From contig NZ_FOHO01000018.1 of NCBI RefSeq assembly GCF_900111675.1, positions 1 through 57,122 of the forward strand: DNA of 57,122 bases. The letters run 5' to 3'. Below are positions 35,293 to 44,312 of this stretch, piece by piece. The stretch is from Paracoccus homiensis (GTDB lineage Bacteria; Pseudomonadota; Alphaproteobacteria; Rhodobacterales; Rhodobacteraceae). The notes under the pieces were generated by a model, which saw nothing but the letters and a program-made list of their open reading frames with translations, had not been told where the DNA came from and did no database searches. The stretch's first letter is position 1; each line of letters opens with the position of its first letter. Position numbers and translations under genes: made by a program.

Positions 35293-36639
35293 TCAGACGG
35301 CCATCTTGCCGCTGTCCATCGGGTCCTGCGCGCCGCAATCGGGGTTGGGATCGCCGGTCTTGCGGCGGCGCTTGGGGCGGGTTTCCTCGGGCGTGCCGGC
35401 ATGTTCGTCGATGAAATCAAGGACCAGCGGGCGGATATTCAGGCGCCATGACTTGCCGGCGAAGATACCGTAATGGCCCGCGCCGGGTTCCAGATGCTGG
35501 GCCTTCTTGCTGTCGGGCAGGCCGGTGCACATATCCAGGGCGGCGACGCATTGTCCGGGGGCCGAGATGTCATCATTGGCACCCTCGACAGTCATCACCG
35601 CGACTTCGGTGATCTTGCCGATATCGACGGGCTTGCCCTCGACGGTAAAGCGGTTCTGCGCGATCTCGAGATTCTTGAAGATGCGTTCGACCGTGGACAG
35701 ATAGAATTCGGCCGTCATGTCCATCACGGCAAGATATTCATCGTAGAACTTGTTGTGCTTGTCGCCCTCGGTCGCGGTTCCGCGGGCCTCGTTGAAGATC
35801 TTGTCGGTGAACGCCTTGGCATGGGTTTCGGCATTCATCGCGATGAACGAGGACAGCTGCGCGAGGCCGGGATAGACCATGCGCCCGGCACCGCGATATT
35901 TGAAGCCGACGGACTGGATCATCATATGTTCCAGTTCGCCCATGGTCACGCGGTTGCCGAAATCGGTGACCTCGGTCGCGGCGGCGTCCGGATCGACGGG
36001 ACCGCCGATCAGGGTCAGCGTGCGGGGCTGGGACTTGGGGTCGTCCTCGGCCAGGATCGCCGCCGCGGCAAGCGCCAGCGGGGCGGGCTGGCAGACGGCG
36101 ATGACATTGGTGTCCGGGCCCAGATGACGGATGAAGTCCACCAGATAGCGGGTGTAATCCTCGATATCGAACTTGCCTTCGCTGACGGGAATGTCGCGGG
36201 CATTGTGCCAATCGGTCACATACACCTCGCAATCGGGCAGCAGCGAGGTCACGGTCGAGCGCATCAGCGTGGCGTAATGCCCCGACATCGGCGCGACCAG
36301 CAGCACCTTGCGCGCGCTGGGGGTGCGGCGCGCGACGCGGAAATGCACAAGATCGCCGAAGGGGCGGCGCATTTCCGGTTCGACATATACGATGTGATCC
36401 TGCCCGTCCTCGCCCGCGATGGGCGGGATTTCCCAATCGGGCTTGATCACCATGCGGGCAAAGCTGCGTTCGGTGACGCGGCCCCACGCGCTCATCAGTT
36501 TGAACACCGGGTGGGGGTTCAGCGCAAACATGGGGTAAGAGCCAAGGGCCCGGGCCGTGGCCCCCAACCATTCATTGGTGTTCCGGATCGTTTCCATCGC
36601 ATCATAAGAAACGACGCCCTTGATACCCTTGATCGGCAT
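35293..36639 (-). CDS. phaZ: Intracellular polyhydroxyalkanoate depolymerase
   Basis: The 448-residue protein matches intracellular PHA depolymerases of the Ralstonia PhaZ1 type. C183 in VIAVCQPAPLAL coincides with the catalytic cysteine known in that family; aspartate and histidine partners are in ANDDISAP and EPGAGHYGIF. It mobilises native PHA granules into hydroxyalkanoate monomers or oligomers. The start follows aaaggtg. A CTGC-N3-GCAG palindrome lies directly upstream of its ribosome site. It is divergent from phaC, as in Paracoccus. The C terminus carries a basic KRRRK stretch. Confidence 0.92.
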   Translation of the reverse strand: MPIKGIKGVVSYDAMETIRNTNEWLGATARALGSYPMFALNPHPVFKLMSAWGRVTERSFARMVIKPDWEIPPIAGEDGQDHIVYVEPEMRRPFGDLVHFRVARRTPSARKVLLVAPMSGHYATLMRSTVTSLLPDCEVYVTDWHNARDIPVSEGKFDIEDYTRYLVDFIRHLGPDTNVIAVCQPAPLALAAAAILAEDDPKSQPRTLTLIGGPVDPDAAATEVTDFGNRVTMGELEHMMIQSVGFKYRGAGRMVYPGLAQLSSFIAMNAETHAKAFTDKIFNEARGTATEGDKHNKFYDEYLAVMDMTAEFYLSTVERIFKNLEIAQNRFTVEGKPVDIGKITEVAVMTVEGANDDISAPGQCVAALDMCTGLPDSKKAQHLEPGAGHYGIFAGKSWRLNIRPLVLDFIDEHAGTPEETRPKRRRKTGDPNPDCGAQDPMDSGKMAV

Positions 36640-36651
36640 GGCTGTTCACCT

Positions 36652-36668
36652 TTGCTGCATTGCAGCAA
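36652..36668. promoter_or_regulatory. PhaR-type palindrome between phaZ and phaC
   Basis: TTGCTGCATTGCAGCAA is a perfect 17-base palindrome that contains CTGC-ATT-GCAG. This matches the CTGC-N3-GCAG target reported for PhaR in Paracoccus and Rhodobacter. It ends 12 bases before the phaZ start and 102 bases before phaC. Binding here could block phaZ directly. Confidence 0.7.
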
Positions 36669-36770
36669 CAAGGTTACTTGGGATCGGGGTGCAAAATCCA
36701 GAGAAAAGCTTGCTTTACCCCGTCACGGCATGCTGGGTATCATCAAGGTTGAATAAGGGGGAGCCGATTC

Positions 36771-38912
36771 ATGGCACGTCGTCCAGACCAGTCCAGCAAT
36801 TCGAATGCGGGCACGGGGGACGCTGACGCAGCGCCTGCAACGCCGGACCCAAGCCCTGCCAAAAAGGCACCGGCACGTCGTCGCGCGGCAAGCACGAAAC
36901 CCGCCGCGACCTCGGGCAGTGCCGAAAAACGACAGGGCGGGGGCAAGGCCGCCGCCGCGCGGACAGGCAGCACGACCAAGGACAAGGCGGCACCTGCGCC
37001 GAAAAAACCGCGCGCGCCGCGCCGCAAATCCGCCGCCGTTCAGCCCGAAGCCCAGATGTCGAAGGCCGCATCGGTCAGCGCAAGCGAGGCGGCACGGGAA
37101 CAGGACCCGGTTTCGCCACTGGATCCGCAGGCCATGGCCGAGCAGATGGGGGCAACTGCGCCCGCTGCCCAGAAGCTGGCCGACAATATCGAACGGATCG
37201 AGGCCCTCAGCCATCGGCTGTTTTCCGCGCTCAGCGAGCGGAAGATGCCCAATCCGGGGGTCGAGGGGCCGGGGCCGGAACTGGCCATGACGGCGACCAG
37301 CGCCTGGATGAAGATGCTGGCCGAACAGCCCGCCCGCGTCATCGAACAGCAGGTGAACTACTGGGGCGAGACGCTGAAAAACTATACCAAGGCGCAGATG
37401 GAACTGGCCAAGGGCAGCTTTCACGCGCCCGAGGATGACAGCCCCGCAGACAAGCGGTTCCAGAACCCGCTGTGGCAAAGTCATCCCTATTTCAAGCTGG
37501 TCAAGCGGCAATACCTGACCAATGCCGAGGCGCTGAAACGCGCGACGGACGAACTGGATCTGTCAGATGGCACCGCAAGGCGGCGGCTGGACTGGCTGAC
37601 CAACCAGATCATCGACATGATGTCGCCGACGAATTTTCTGGCGACCAACCCCGACGCGCTGGAGCGTGCCGTCCAGACCGAAGGGGAAAGCCTGGTCAAG
37701 GGGCTGGAAAACCTGGTGCGCGATGTCGAACAACATGGCGGCGAGATGATCGTGTCGCTGGCCGACAGGGACGCCTTCTCGGTGGGTGAGAATATCGGCA
37801 CCGCCGAAGGCCGTGTGGTGCATCGCACGCCCCTGTTCGAGCTGATCCAGTATGCGCCGACCACCGATCAGGTGCATGAACTGCCGTTGATCGTCTTTCC
37901 GCCCTGGATCAACAAATTCTACATTCTGGACCTGAAGCCCCAGAACAGCCTGATCCGCTGGCTTGTGGGGCAGGGGCACAGCCTGTTCGTCGTCAGTTGG
38001 AAGAACCCGGATGCCAGCTATTCCGACACCGGGATCGAGGATTACATCGCGGCCTATATCGACGCGATGGACAAGGTGCGCGACCTGACCGGCCAGCACC
38101 GCCTGAACGCGGTCGGCTATTGCATCGCGGGCACGACGCTGTCGATGGCGCTGGCGCTGTTGAACAAGCGCGGCGATGACCGCGTGAACAGCGCGACCTT
38201 TTTCACCACGCTGACCGATTTTTCCGAGCAGGGCGAATTCGTCAATTTCCTTCAGAACGATTTCGTGGACGGCATCGCCGAAGAGGTCGAGCGTCACGGC
38301 CTGATGCGCGCCCCCCTGATGTCACGCACCATGAGCTTCCTGCGCGCCAATGACCTTGTCTGGGGGCCTGCCGTGCGCAGCTATATGCTGGGCGAGGCGC
38401 CGCCGGCCTTTGACCTGCTGTACTGGAACGGCGACAGCACCAACCTGCCGGGCAGGATGGCGATCCAGTATCTGCGCGGGCTTTGCCAGCAGAACCTGTT
38501 CGCGGGGGACGGCTTTGACCTGATGGGGCATCGCCTGCATATTTCCGATGTGAAGGTGCCGCTTTGCGCGGTCGCGTGCGAAGGCGATCACATCGCGCCC
38601 TGGCGCGATTGCTGGCGCGGGGTGGCCCAGATGGGGTCCGATGACAAGACCTTCCTTCTATCGGAATCCGGCCATGTCGCCGGCATCGTCAATCCGCCGA
38701 CGCGCAAGAAATACGGGCATTACACCGGTGGCCGCGATTTCCGTCACGGAGCCGAGGCCTGGCGCGAATCGGCAGCCTTCGATGCCGGCAGCTGGTGGCC
38801 CAGCTGGGGGACATGGCTGGCCGAAAGGGCGGGCCGGATGGTGCCCGCACGCAGCCCCGAAGAGGGCCTTGAAGCCGCGCCGGGCAGCTATGTCCATGAA
38901 CGCGCAGGGTGA
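36771..38912 (+). CDS. phaC: Class I poly(3-hydroxyalkanoate) synthase
   Basis: The 713-residue protein polymerises hydroxyacyl-CoA into PHA at the granule surface. The lipase-like box is GYCIAGT with nucleophile C451; the later GNGD/CEGDHIAPW and SESGHVAGIVNPP regions supply the aspartate and histidine. It is longer than usual class I enzymes because of about 120 extra residues at the N terminus, rich in Ala, Lys, Arg and Pro (KKAPARRRAAS, KKPRAPRRKSAA). The start follows aaggggga. It faces phaZ across a control region and is followed by the phasin gene. Confidence 0.93.
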   Translation: MARRPDQSSNSNAGTGDADAAPATPDPSPAKKAPARRRAASTKPAATSGSAEKRQGGGKAAAARTGSTTKDKAAPAPKKPRAPRRKSAAVQPEAQMSKAASVSASEAAREQDPVSPLDPQAMAEQMGATAPAAQKLADNIERIEALSHRLFSALSERKMPNPGVEGPGPELAMTATSAWMKMLAEQPARVIEQQVNYWGETLKNYTKAQMELAKGSFHAPEDDSPADKRFQNPLWQSHPYFKLVKRQYLTNAEALKRATDELDLSDGTARRRLDWLTNQIIDMMSPTNFLATNPDALERAVQTEGESLVKGLENLVRDVEQHGGEMIVSLADRDAFSVGENIGTAEGRVVHRTPLFELIQYAPTTDQVHELPLIVFPPWINKFYILDLKPQNSLIRWLVGQGHSLFVVSWKNPDASYSDTGIEDYIAAYIDAMDKVRDLTGQHRLNAVGYCIAGTTLSMALALLNKRGDDRVNSATFFTTLTDFSEQGEFVNFLQNDFVDGIAEEVERHGLMRAPLMSRTMSFLRANDLVWGPAVRSYMLGEAPPAFDLLYWNGDSTNLPGRMAIQYLRGLCQQNLFAGDGFDLMGHRLHISDVKVPLCAVACEGDHIAPWRDCWRGVAQMGSDDKTFLLSESGHVAGIVNPPTRKKYGHYTGGRDFRHGAEAWRESAAFDAGSWWPSWGTWLAERAGRMVPARSPEEGLEAAPGSYVHERAG

Positions 38913-38977
38913 AGTCGCGTAAATTTTTTCGCGTGCTCAACGGCTTGCGCGGCCAGCCTGACAAACCCAAATTTTTT

Positions 38978-39029
38978 CTGCACCGCAGCGCAAAACACTT
39001 GAAATGCTGCGGTGCAGCATTCATATTGT
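38978..39029 (+). promoter_or_regulatory. phaP promoter with two PhaR-type sites
   Basis: CTGCACCGCAG (38978-38988) and CTGCGGTGCAG (39007-39017, inside the perfect palindrome ATGCTGCGGTGCAGCAT, 39004-39020) both fit CTGC-N3-GCAG. A -35-like TTGAAA (38999-39004) and a -10-like CATATT (39022-39027) are 17 bases apart and enclose the second site. A repressor bound there would block RNA polymerase. Confidence 0.75.
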
Positions 39030-39101
39030 CTGCATGGAAACGGAACTACGCGGCGCCCTTTCCTTCCTCCCAGTCGCCGCGACGAATTAGGAGTGAACGA
39101 C

Positions 39102-39557
39102 ATGGCAAAAGCCCCCGATTTCGCAAAAACCTTTCAGGACATGATGGCCAACTTCCCGGTCGACACCAGCTCGATGCAGGATGCCGTCAAGTCGCAGACC
39201 GCACTGGCCGAAAAGCTGGCAAAGGTTTCGCTGACCGCTGCCGAGCGTTCGACCGAGATTTCGGCCCAGTGGGCCAAGGACACCATCGCCCGCATGGGTG
39301 AGCTGACCGCCACCAAGGAAGAGCCCTCGGACTACGCCAAGGCGATGACCGATTTCGCGTCGGCCTCGGCTGAAGTCGCTGCCGAGCACATGGCTTCCTT
39401 CGCCGAAGTCGCCAAGAAAGTTCAGATGGACACCGTCGATCTGATGCTGACCGCTGGCAAGGACATGGCTTCGGAAACCCAGAAAGCCGCTGAAAAGGCG
39501 ACCCGCGACACGCAGGCTGCCGTCAAGAAAGCCACCACGGCTGCAGCTTCGAAGTAA
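39102..39557 (+). CDS. phaP: Phasin (PHA granule-associated protein)
   Basis: The 151-residue protein is a Phasin_2-type helical protein rich in Ala, Lys and Glu. It starts MAKAPDFAKTFQDMMANFPV and ends in a KKATTAAASK tail. It coats PHA granules and controls their number and size. The start at 39102 follows taggag; an upstream ATG at 39012 lies within the promoter region and is not used. Two PhaR-type sites overlap the promoter, and a strong terminator follows. In Paracoccus denitrificans phaR is expected next, but here the iron ABC genes follow. Confidence 0.92.
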   Translation: MAKAPDFAKTFQDMMANFPVDTSSMQDAVKSQTALAEKLAKVSLTAAERSTEISAQWAKDTIARMGELTATKEEPSDYAKAMTDFASASAEVAAEHMASFAEVAKKVQMDTVDLMLTAGKDMASETQKAAEKATRDTQAAVKKATTAAASK

Positions 39558-39584
39558 GTTTCGGGCGATCGGTTTACCCGAAAG

Positions 39585-39613
39585 AAAAAGGGGCGGTTCA
39601 CCGCCCCTTTTTT
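39585..39613. terminator. Bidirectional terminator between phaP and the siderophore ABC operon
   Basis: GGGGCGG and CCGCCCC pair around TTCA and are flanked by five As on the left and six Ts on the right. The hairpin serves phaP on the plus strand and the ATPase gene ending at 39619 on the minus strand. Confidence 0.85.
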
Positions 39614-39618
39614 CATGC

Positions 39619-40377
39619 CTAGTCATAGAATGCCGCGATACGGCGACCGTCGATGTCATGGACCGGGATATCGGTTTCATACAGATCGGCCAGCACCTCG
39701 GGCGCGACGATCTGTCGGGGCGTTCCCGTGGCGAAGATGCGCCCGTCCTTCATCGCGACGATGCGATCGGCATGGCAGGATGCGAAATTGATGTCATGCA
39801 GCACGACCAGAACCGTCTTGCCCAGATCCTGCGATATCTGCCGCAACAGCCGCATCATGGCGCGGGCATGTTTCATGTCCAGATTGTTCAGGGGTTCGTC
39901 AAGCAGCAGGTATTTGGTTTCCTGCGCGATGGTCATGGCGACAAAGGCGCGCTGACGCTGCCCGCCCGATAGCTGATCCAGAAAGCGATGCTGAAGTTCG
40001 GCCAGATCCAGATAGGCGACGGCACGATCTATGGCGGCCTGATCGGCGGCGTTCAGGCGACCGCCCGAATGCGGAAAGCGGCCAAAGCCGATCAGCTCGC
40101 GCACGGTCAGTCGCGCGGTCAGGTGGTTGTCCTGCCGCAGCATGGCGATCAATCGCGCCAGATCGGCGCTGGGGGCCTGATGCGCGTCCAGCCCGTCGAT
40201 GCTGACCCGTCCGCCATCCGCCGGTGCAAGCCGCGCGATGATCGACAGCAATGTGGACTTTCCCGCGCCATTCGGCCCGATCAAGGCCGTCACGCCCCCC
40301 TCGGGCAGGTCCAGCGAGACATCCTGCAAGACCTGCGTCCGGCCAAAGGATTTGGTGATGTTCTGAATGCGGATCAT
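39619..40377 (-). CDS. Siderophore ABC transporter, ATP-binding protein
   Basis: The 252-residue ATPase has Walker A GPNGAGKST, signature LSGGQRQ, Walker B LLLDEPLNNLD and the H-loop VLHDINFA. It is closest in style to the CeuD/YclP/FatE group for catecholate siderophores. The start overlaps the end of the second permease gene as ATGA (40374-40377). It is the last gene of a four-gene operon in the order binding protein, permease, permease, ATPase. Confidence 0.9.
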   Translation of the reverse strand: MIRIQNITKSFGRTQVLQDVSLDLPEGGVTALIGPNGAGKSTLLSIIARLAPADGGRVSIDGLDAHQAPSADLARLIAMLRQDNHLTARLTVRELIGFGRFPHSGGRLNAADQAAIDRAVAYLDLAELQHRFLDQLSGGQRQRAFVAMTIAQETKYLLLDEPLNNLDMKHARAMMRLLRQISQDLGKTVLVVLHDINFASCHADRIVAMKDGRIFATGTPRQIVAPEVLADLYETDIPVHDIDGRRIAAFYD

Positions 40378-41333
40378 CGGCGGCCTCGCGCGACCAGAAG
40401 GGTGATGAAGATGATGCCGCCTGCGAACTCGACCAGAATGCGCAGGGCGGTGTCGAAGGCAAAGACGCGTTCCAGCAGCATCTGACCACCGACCAGCAGG
40501 CTGACGGCGATCAGGCTGGCGGCGGGCAGGACATGGCGATGGGCCGAACTGCCGACCGCCAGATGCGCCAGCGCCGCAGCCATCAGCCCGAAGAACAGGA
40601 TCGGGCCGACCAGCGCGACCGAGACCGAAACCAGCACCGAAATGGCGACCAGCACGGCCATCGTCTCGCGTCGCCAATCAAGCCCCAGATTGATGCCGAC
40701 CGGGCGGCCCAGGGCCATCACGTCAAGTCGGGGCAGTCGCGGGATCAGCCACAGTGTCACAAGCCCGACCAGCAGGCTGGCCACGCCCAGCAGGTCCAGC
40801 GGCACGGCATTGAAGCTGGCAAACATCATGTCGGTCAGGACCATGAATTCATTCGGATCCAGCATCCGTTGCAGAAACTCGGCCAGGCTGCGGAACAGGA
40901 TCCCGACCACCACGCCGATCAGCAGAATCCGGTGCAGATCCTCGGTCCCGTCGCGAAACAGCCAGCGATACAGCGCCATCGACGCCGCGACCATCAGGAC
41001 CGCATTGGCCGCAAAGATCAGCCGTGGGTCGAACCCGGCCATTGCGGTGCTGCCGAAGGCGGTCACCAGCAGGGTCGCGCACAGCACGAACAGCGAATCG
41101 AAGCCCATGATCGCGGGCGTCAGGATGCGGTTCGAGGTGACGGTCTGAAACAGCACGGTCGAACAGGCGACGGCATGGGCGATGATCACCAGGCCCAGCA
41201 GCTTGCGCCCCCGGAAAGGCAGGATGAAATCCCAGTTGCCCTTGGCACCCACGGTCATGAAGGCCAGGATCAGCCCCGCCGTCAGCAGCCCAAGCGCCGC
41301 CAGCGCCAGTTGCGGTCGGCGGTTACGCGGCAC
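40374..41333 (-). CDS. Siderophore ABC transporter permease, second subunit (FecCD/FatC type)
   Basis: The 319-residue protein has about nine hydrophobic helices of the FecCD fold, with FLQRMLDPNEFMVLTDMMFASFNAV in the middle. Its family typically works as a heterodimer with the other permease of the operon. The start region overlaps the end of the upstream permease gene by 11 bases, and its own end overlaps the ATPase start by 4 bases. This indicates tight translational coupling. Confidence 0.88.
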   Translation of the reverse strand: MPRNRRPQLALAALGLLTAGLILAFMTVGAKGNWDFILPFRGRKLLGLVIIAHAVACSTVLFQTVTSNRILTPAIMGFDSLFVLCATLLVTAFGSTAMAGFDPRLIFAANAVLMVAASMALYRWLFRDGTEDLHRILLIGVVVGILFRSLAEFLQRMLDPNEFMVLTDMMFASFNAVPLDLLGVASLLVGLVTLWLIPRLPRLDVMALGRPVGINLGLDWRRETMAVLVAISVLVSVSVALVGPILFFGLMAAALAHLAVGSSAHRHVLPAASLIAVSLLVGGQMLLERVFAFDTALRILVEFAGGIIFITLLVARGRR

Positions 41334-42276
41334 GACGCCGCCCCGCGATCAGCCACAGGAACACGGCGCTGCCGATCACGCCCATGATCGTGCCCACCGG
41401 CACCTCGTATGGCATGATGATGACGCGCCCCAGAATGTCGCAAAACAGTACCAGCCCTGCGCCCCCGATTGCGGCCCAGGGGATGGCGCGGCGCATGTTG
41501 TCGCCAAGCGCGAGGCTGACGATATTCGGCACGATCAGCCCCAGAAACGGGATCATCCCGACCGAGACGACGACGATGGCCGTCACCAGCGACACGATCG
41601 CCAGCCCCAGCGCGACCACCCGGCCATGCGACAGCCCAAGTGACGAGGCCATGTCGCGGCCCAGCCCCGCCACGGTAAAGCGGTCGGCCGCAAACCATGC
41701 CAGACCCGCGCCGACCGCGGCCAGCCACAGCAATTCGTAACGCCCGCGCATCACGCCCGACAGATCGCCCTGTGTCCAGGCCAGCAGGCTTTGGACCATG
41801 TCAAAGCGATAGGCCACAAAGCTGGACCCGGCAAAGATGATCCCGCTCAGCATGATGCCGATCAGCGGCACCAGCATCGGGTCGCGCATCGGCACGCGGC
41901 GCAGGATCGCCAGAAAGATCGCGGTCCCGGCCATTGCAAACACGGTGCCCACGGCCATTTTCGCGATGATCGGCGCAGCGGGAAACAGCAGCATCATCAA
42001 CAGAAGGCCAAGGCCCGCAGCCTCCATCATGCCGGTATTCGAGGGCTCGACAAAGCGGTTGCGGATCAGGGTCTGCGTCAGCACGCCCGCGATGGCCATG
42101 GTCGCCCCGGCAAGGATCAGCGCCGCCATGCGGGGCAGGCGGCTTTCGATCAGGACCAGCCATTGATCGTCCTGCCCGGCCCACAGGCCCGACAGGCTGA
42201 CCTGCGACACGCCCACGAACAGGCTCAGCGCGGCCAGCCCAAGATTGATCGCTATGGCAATCGCCAGCACCGGCAT
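41323..42276 (-). CDS. Siderophore ABC transporter permease, first subunit (FecCD/FatD type)
   Basis: The 317-residue protein carries the FecCD pattern ESRLPRMAALILAGATMAIAG followed by NRFVEPSNTGMMEAAGLG, and near the end GLIVPNIVSLALGDNMRRAIP. The extra-long EPSNTG variant is typical of the CeuB/FatD subgroup. It follows the binding-protein gene after 7 bases. The two permeases should form the inner-membrane channel. Confidence 0.88.
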   Translation of the reverse strand: MPVLAIAIAINLGLAALSLFVGVSQVSLSGLWAGQDDQWLVLIESRLPRMAALILAGATMAIAGVLTQTLIRNRFVEPSNTGMMEAAGLGLLLMMLLFPAAPIIAKMAVGTVFAMAGTAIFLAILRRVPMRDPMLVPLIGIMLSGIIFAGSSFVAYRFDMVQSLLAWTQGDLSGVMRGRYELLWLAAVGAGLAWFAADRFTVAGLGRDMASSLGLSHGRVVALGLAIVSLVTAIVVVSVGMIPFLGLIVPNIVSLALGDNMRRAIPWAAIGGAGLVLFCDILGRVIIMPYEVPVGTIMGVIGSAVFLWLIAGRRRAA

Positions 42277-42283
42277 CGGATCA

Positions 42284-43189
42284 TCAGGACCGGGACAGCG
42301 CGGCGGACAGCTGATCCAGAAGCGTGTTCAGCGCGGTATAGCCGCCGAAGGTGATATAGGCGGCATGCGGATCCAGATAGACGACCTGACCCGACTGCAT
42401 CGCCCTGGTCCGGGCGATCAGCGGATTGTCCAGCGCGGCCTTGGCACCCTGGCCGGCCTCACCGACGCCGGCATCGCGGTCTATCACGAACAGCCAGTCG
42501 GGGTTCTTTTCCAGAACATATTCATAGGACACCACATCGCCGCCATGAAAGCGGTCGTCGATCCCCTGTTCGACCGTCGCAAAGCCCAGCTTGCTGTGGA
42601 TCCACCCCACGCGCGAGGTCGGGCCATAGGCGCCCAGCTTGCCGCCATTGGTCACAAGGATCAGCGCGGTGCCCGCATGGGGCGCCTGCTGGCTGACATG
42701 ATCGACCTTTGCCTGCAATTCGGCGATCATGTCCTGGGCCTTGTCCTCTTTGCCGAAGATCTGGCCCAGAACGCCGATATTGTGCTGAACCGAGGCGAAC
42801 AGATCGTCGCCAAGGCTAAGATCCACGGTCGGCAGAATCGCCGAGATCTGTTCAAACGCAGGCGCGCTGCGGGTGCCGACGATCATCAGGTCGGCGTCGC
42901 TGGCGGCGATGGTTTCGTAGTCGGGTTCAAAAATGCTGCCGACCTTCAGAAATTCGTCGCTGCCATAGCGCGACAGATAGTCGGGCAGATTGCTGTTCAA
43001 GACGCCCGCCGGTTCGGCACCCATCGCATCGGCAATGTCCAGCGCGTTGATATCAAGGATCAGCACCTTTTCCGGCTGGCCGTCCAGCTTGGTCACACCT
43101 TGGGAATGTTCAAGTTCCAGCGCCTGTGCGCCGGTCGTCGCGGCCATGGTCAGGAACGCGGTCAGAAGGGGGGCTGCAATGCGGGTCAT
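42284..43189 (-). CDS. Siderophore-binding periplasmic protein (CeuE/FatB-like)
   Basis: The 301-residue protein has a signal peptide (about residues 1-23). It then shows the binding-protein pattern with DINALDIADAMGAEPAGV and YGPTSRVGWIHSKLGF, as in CeuE, FatB and YclQ proteins for catecholate-type ferric siderophores. It heads the operon. Its upstream 134 bases show no copy of the TGAC…GTCA dyad seen at 9831-9870, so regulation may differ between the two importers. No receptor gene is adjacent. Confidence 0.87.
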   Translation of the reverse strand: MTRIAAPLLTAFLTMAATTGAQALELEHSQGVTKLDGQPEKVLILDINALDIADAMGAEPAGVLNSNLPDYLSRYGSDEFLKVGSIFEPDYETIAASDADLMIVGTRSAPAFEQISAILPTVDLSLGDDLFASVQHNIGVLGQIFGKEDKAQDMIAELQAKVDHVSQQAPHAGTALILVTNGGKLGAYGPTSRVGWIHSKLGFATVEQGIDDRFHGGDVVSYEYVLEKNPDWLFVIDRDAGVGEAGQGAKAALDNPLIARTRAMQSGQVVYLDPHAAYITFGGYTALNTLLDQLSAALSRS

Positions 43190-43323
43190 GAAAGGTTTCC
43201 AGATTTCGTCGGGCGATCAGGATATTTCCGACGCTTATTGTCAGTGTTTTCCCGCATGTGCAATCCGCCCACGGACCAGGGCGGCGCAAGGTTCCGTGTT
43301 TCCGCAGCGCGGATCGCGAAAAA

Positions 43324-44211
43324 CTAGCGTTTTTTCGTCGCGCTCCAGTAATCCTGCCGTTCCTGCCGTAACTGGTCATAGGATGCGATTCGGTCACGCG
43401 CGGCTGCGCCGCCACGATCCACCAGGGCCGCGATCAGCGTTTCGATCACCGCCATCGCGCCGGAATAGCAGCCGAAATCATGGGTCGACAGGACCGAGGC
43501 GATCAGCGTTTCATCGGCCTGAAATTCGGGCGAGACAATATCACTGTCGGAAATCATGATCAGTTTCAGGCCCTTCCGGCGGGCAAAGGCGCAGGCTTCG
43601 ATGGTTTCGCGCGAATAGGGGGTGAAGGTGATCGCCAGTAGCACTTCGCCGGGTTGGGCCATGTGCAATTCGTCGATCGCGCTGCCCATTTGCCGCGGGA
43701 TCAACTGCATCCGCGGCAGCGCCATGCGCCCGACATAATGCAGGTAATATGCCAGGCCAAAGCTGGCGCGGATCGCGGTCAGATAGACCGCCGGGGCCTG
43801 TGTCAGCAGGGTCACCACGCGATCCAGTTGATCCGGCCTGATCCGACGCAGGGACCGCTGCACGATGGCGATGGCGTTTTCGGCGGCATCCGCCTGAACC
43901 CCGCCCGACCCGCCCGATTGCCGCAGGCTGTGTACCCAATCGGGCGGATCGCCCCCGGCCGCCGCCGAAACCAGCGCCTGCCGAAACGGATTCCGAAATT
44001 CGTCAAAGCCTTGAAAACCCGCCCATTCTGCCAGCCGAACCAGCGTGTAGGTGCTGACCCCGGATTTCGCCGCAGTGTCACGGATGGAATCCAGCCCGAA
44101 ATCGGACGGGTTGTCGATCACGTATTTCGCCGCCTGTTGCAGGCTACGCGACAGGTCGGGCATCGCCTCTTTCAGGCGGGCAAGGGTGCGGATGCGCAGG
44201 GAAGGGTCCAT
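43324..44211 (-). CDS. MurR/RpiR-family transcriptional regulator
   Basis: The 295-residue protein has the N-terminal helix-turn-helix 6 domain (residues about 1-77, SGVSTYTLVRLAEWAGFQGFDEFRN) and a C-terminal SIS domain (about 120-270, AQPGEVLLAITFTPYSRETIE). SIS domains usually bind phosphosugars or related ligands. ATG at 44211 is used; a GTG lies three bases upstream. It is divergent from the BKACE–aminotransferase operon. A palindrome ATAACATCTGTTAT is located just before its start and could mediate autoregulation. Confidence 0.88.
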   Translation of the reverse strand: MDPSLRIRTLARLKEAMPDLSRSLQQAAKYVIDNPSDFGLDSIRDTAAKSGVSTYTLVRLAEWAGFQGFDEFRNPFRQALVSAAAGGDPPDWVHSLRQSGGSGGVQADAAENAIAIVQRSLRRIRPDQLDRVVTLLTQAPAVYLTAIRASFGLAYYLHYVGRMALPRMQLIPRQMGSAIDELHMAQPGEVLLAITFTPYSRETIEACAFARRKGLKLIMISDSDIVSPEFQADETLIASVLSTHDFGCYSGAMAVIETLIAALVDRGGAAARDRIASYDQLRQERQDYWSATKKR

Positions 44212-44220
44212 CACATTTTC

Positions 44221-44281
44221 ATAACATCTGTTATTTTGTGCCTGTATTGACGGTTTAAGTTATTTTCGCAACGGTTATACG
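44221..44281. promoter_or_regulatory. Divergent control region of the RpiR and BKACE genes
   Basis: The 14-base perfect palindrome ATAACATCTGTTAT (44221-44234) lies 9 bases before the RpiR start. On the minus strand a TTGCGA -35 (plus 44266-44271) and an AATACA -10 (plus 44243-44248) with a 17-base spacer form a plausible RpiR-gene promoter. The palindrome then lies downstream of the -10, suited to repression. Confidence 0.5.
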
Positions 44282-44312
44282 ATCTTTCAGCAGCCGGAAG
44301 CGACATCGCGAC

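Noticed and set aside
36723..37511. Long minus-strand frame opposite phaC
   Set aside because: The plus strand encodes a clear PHA synthase with its basic extension; long antisense frames are common in GC-rich genes.
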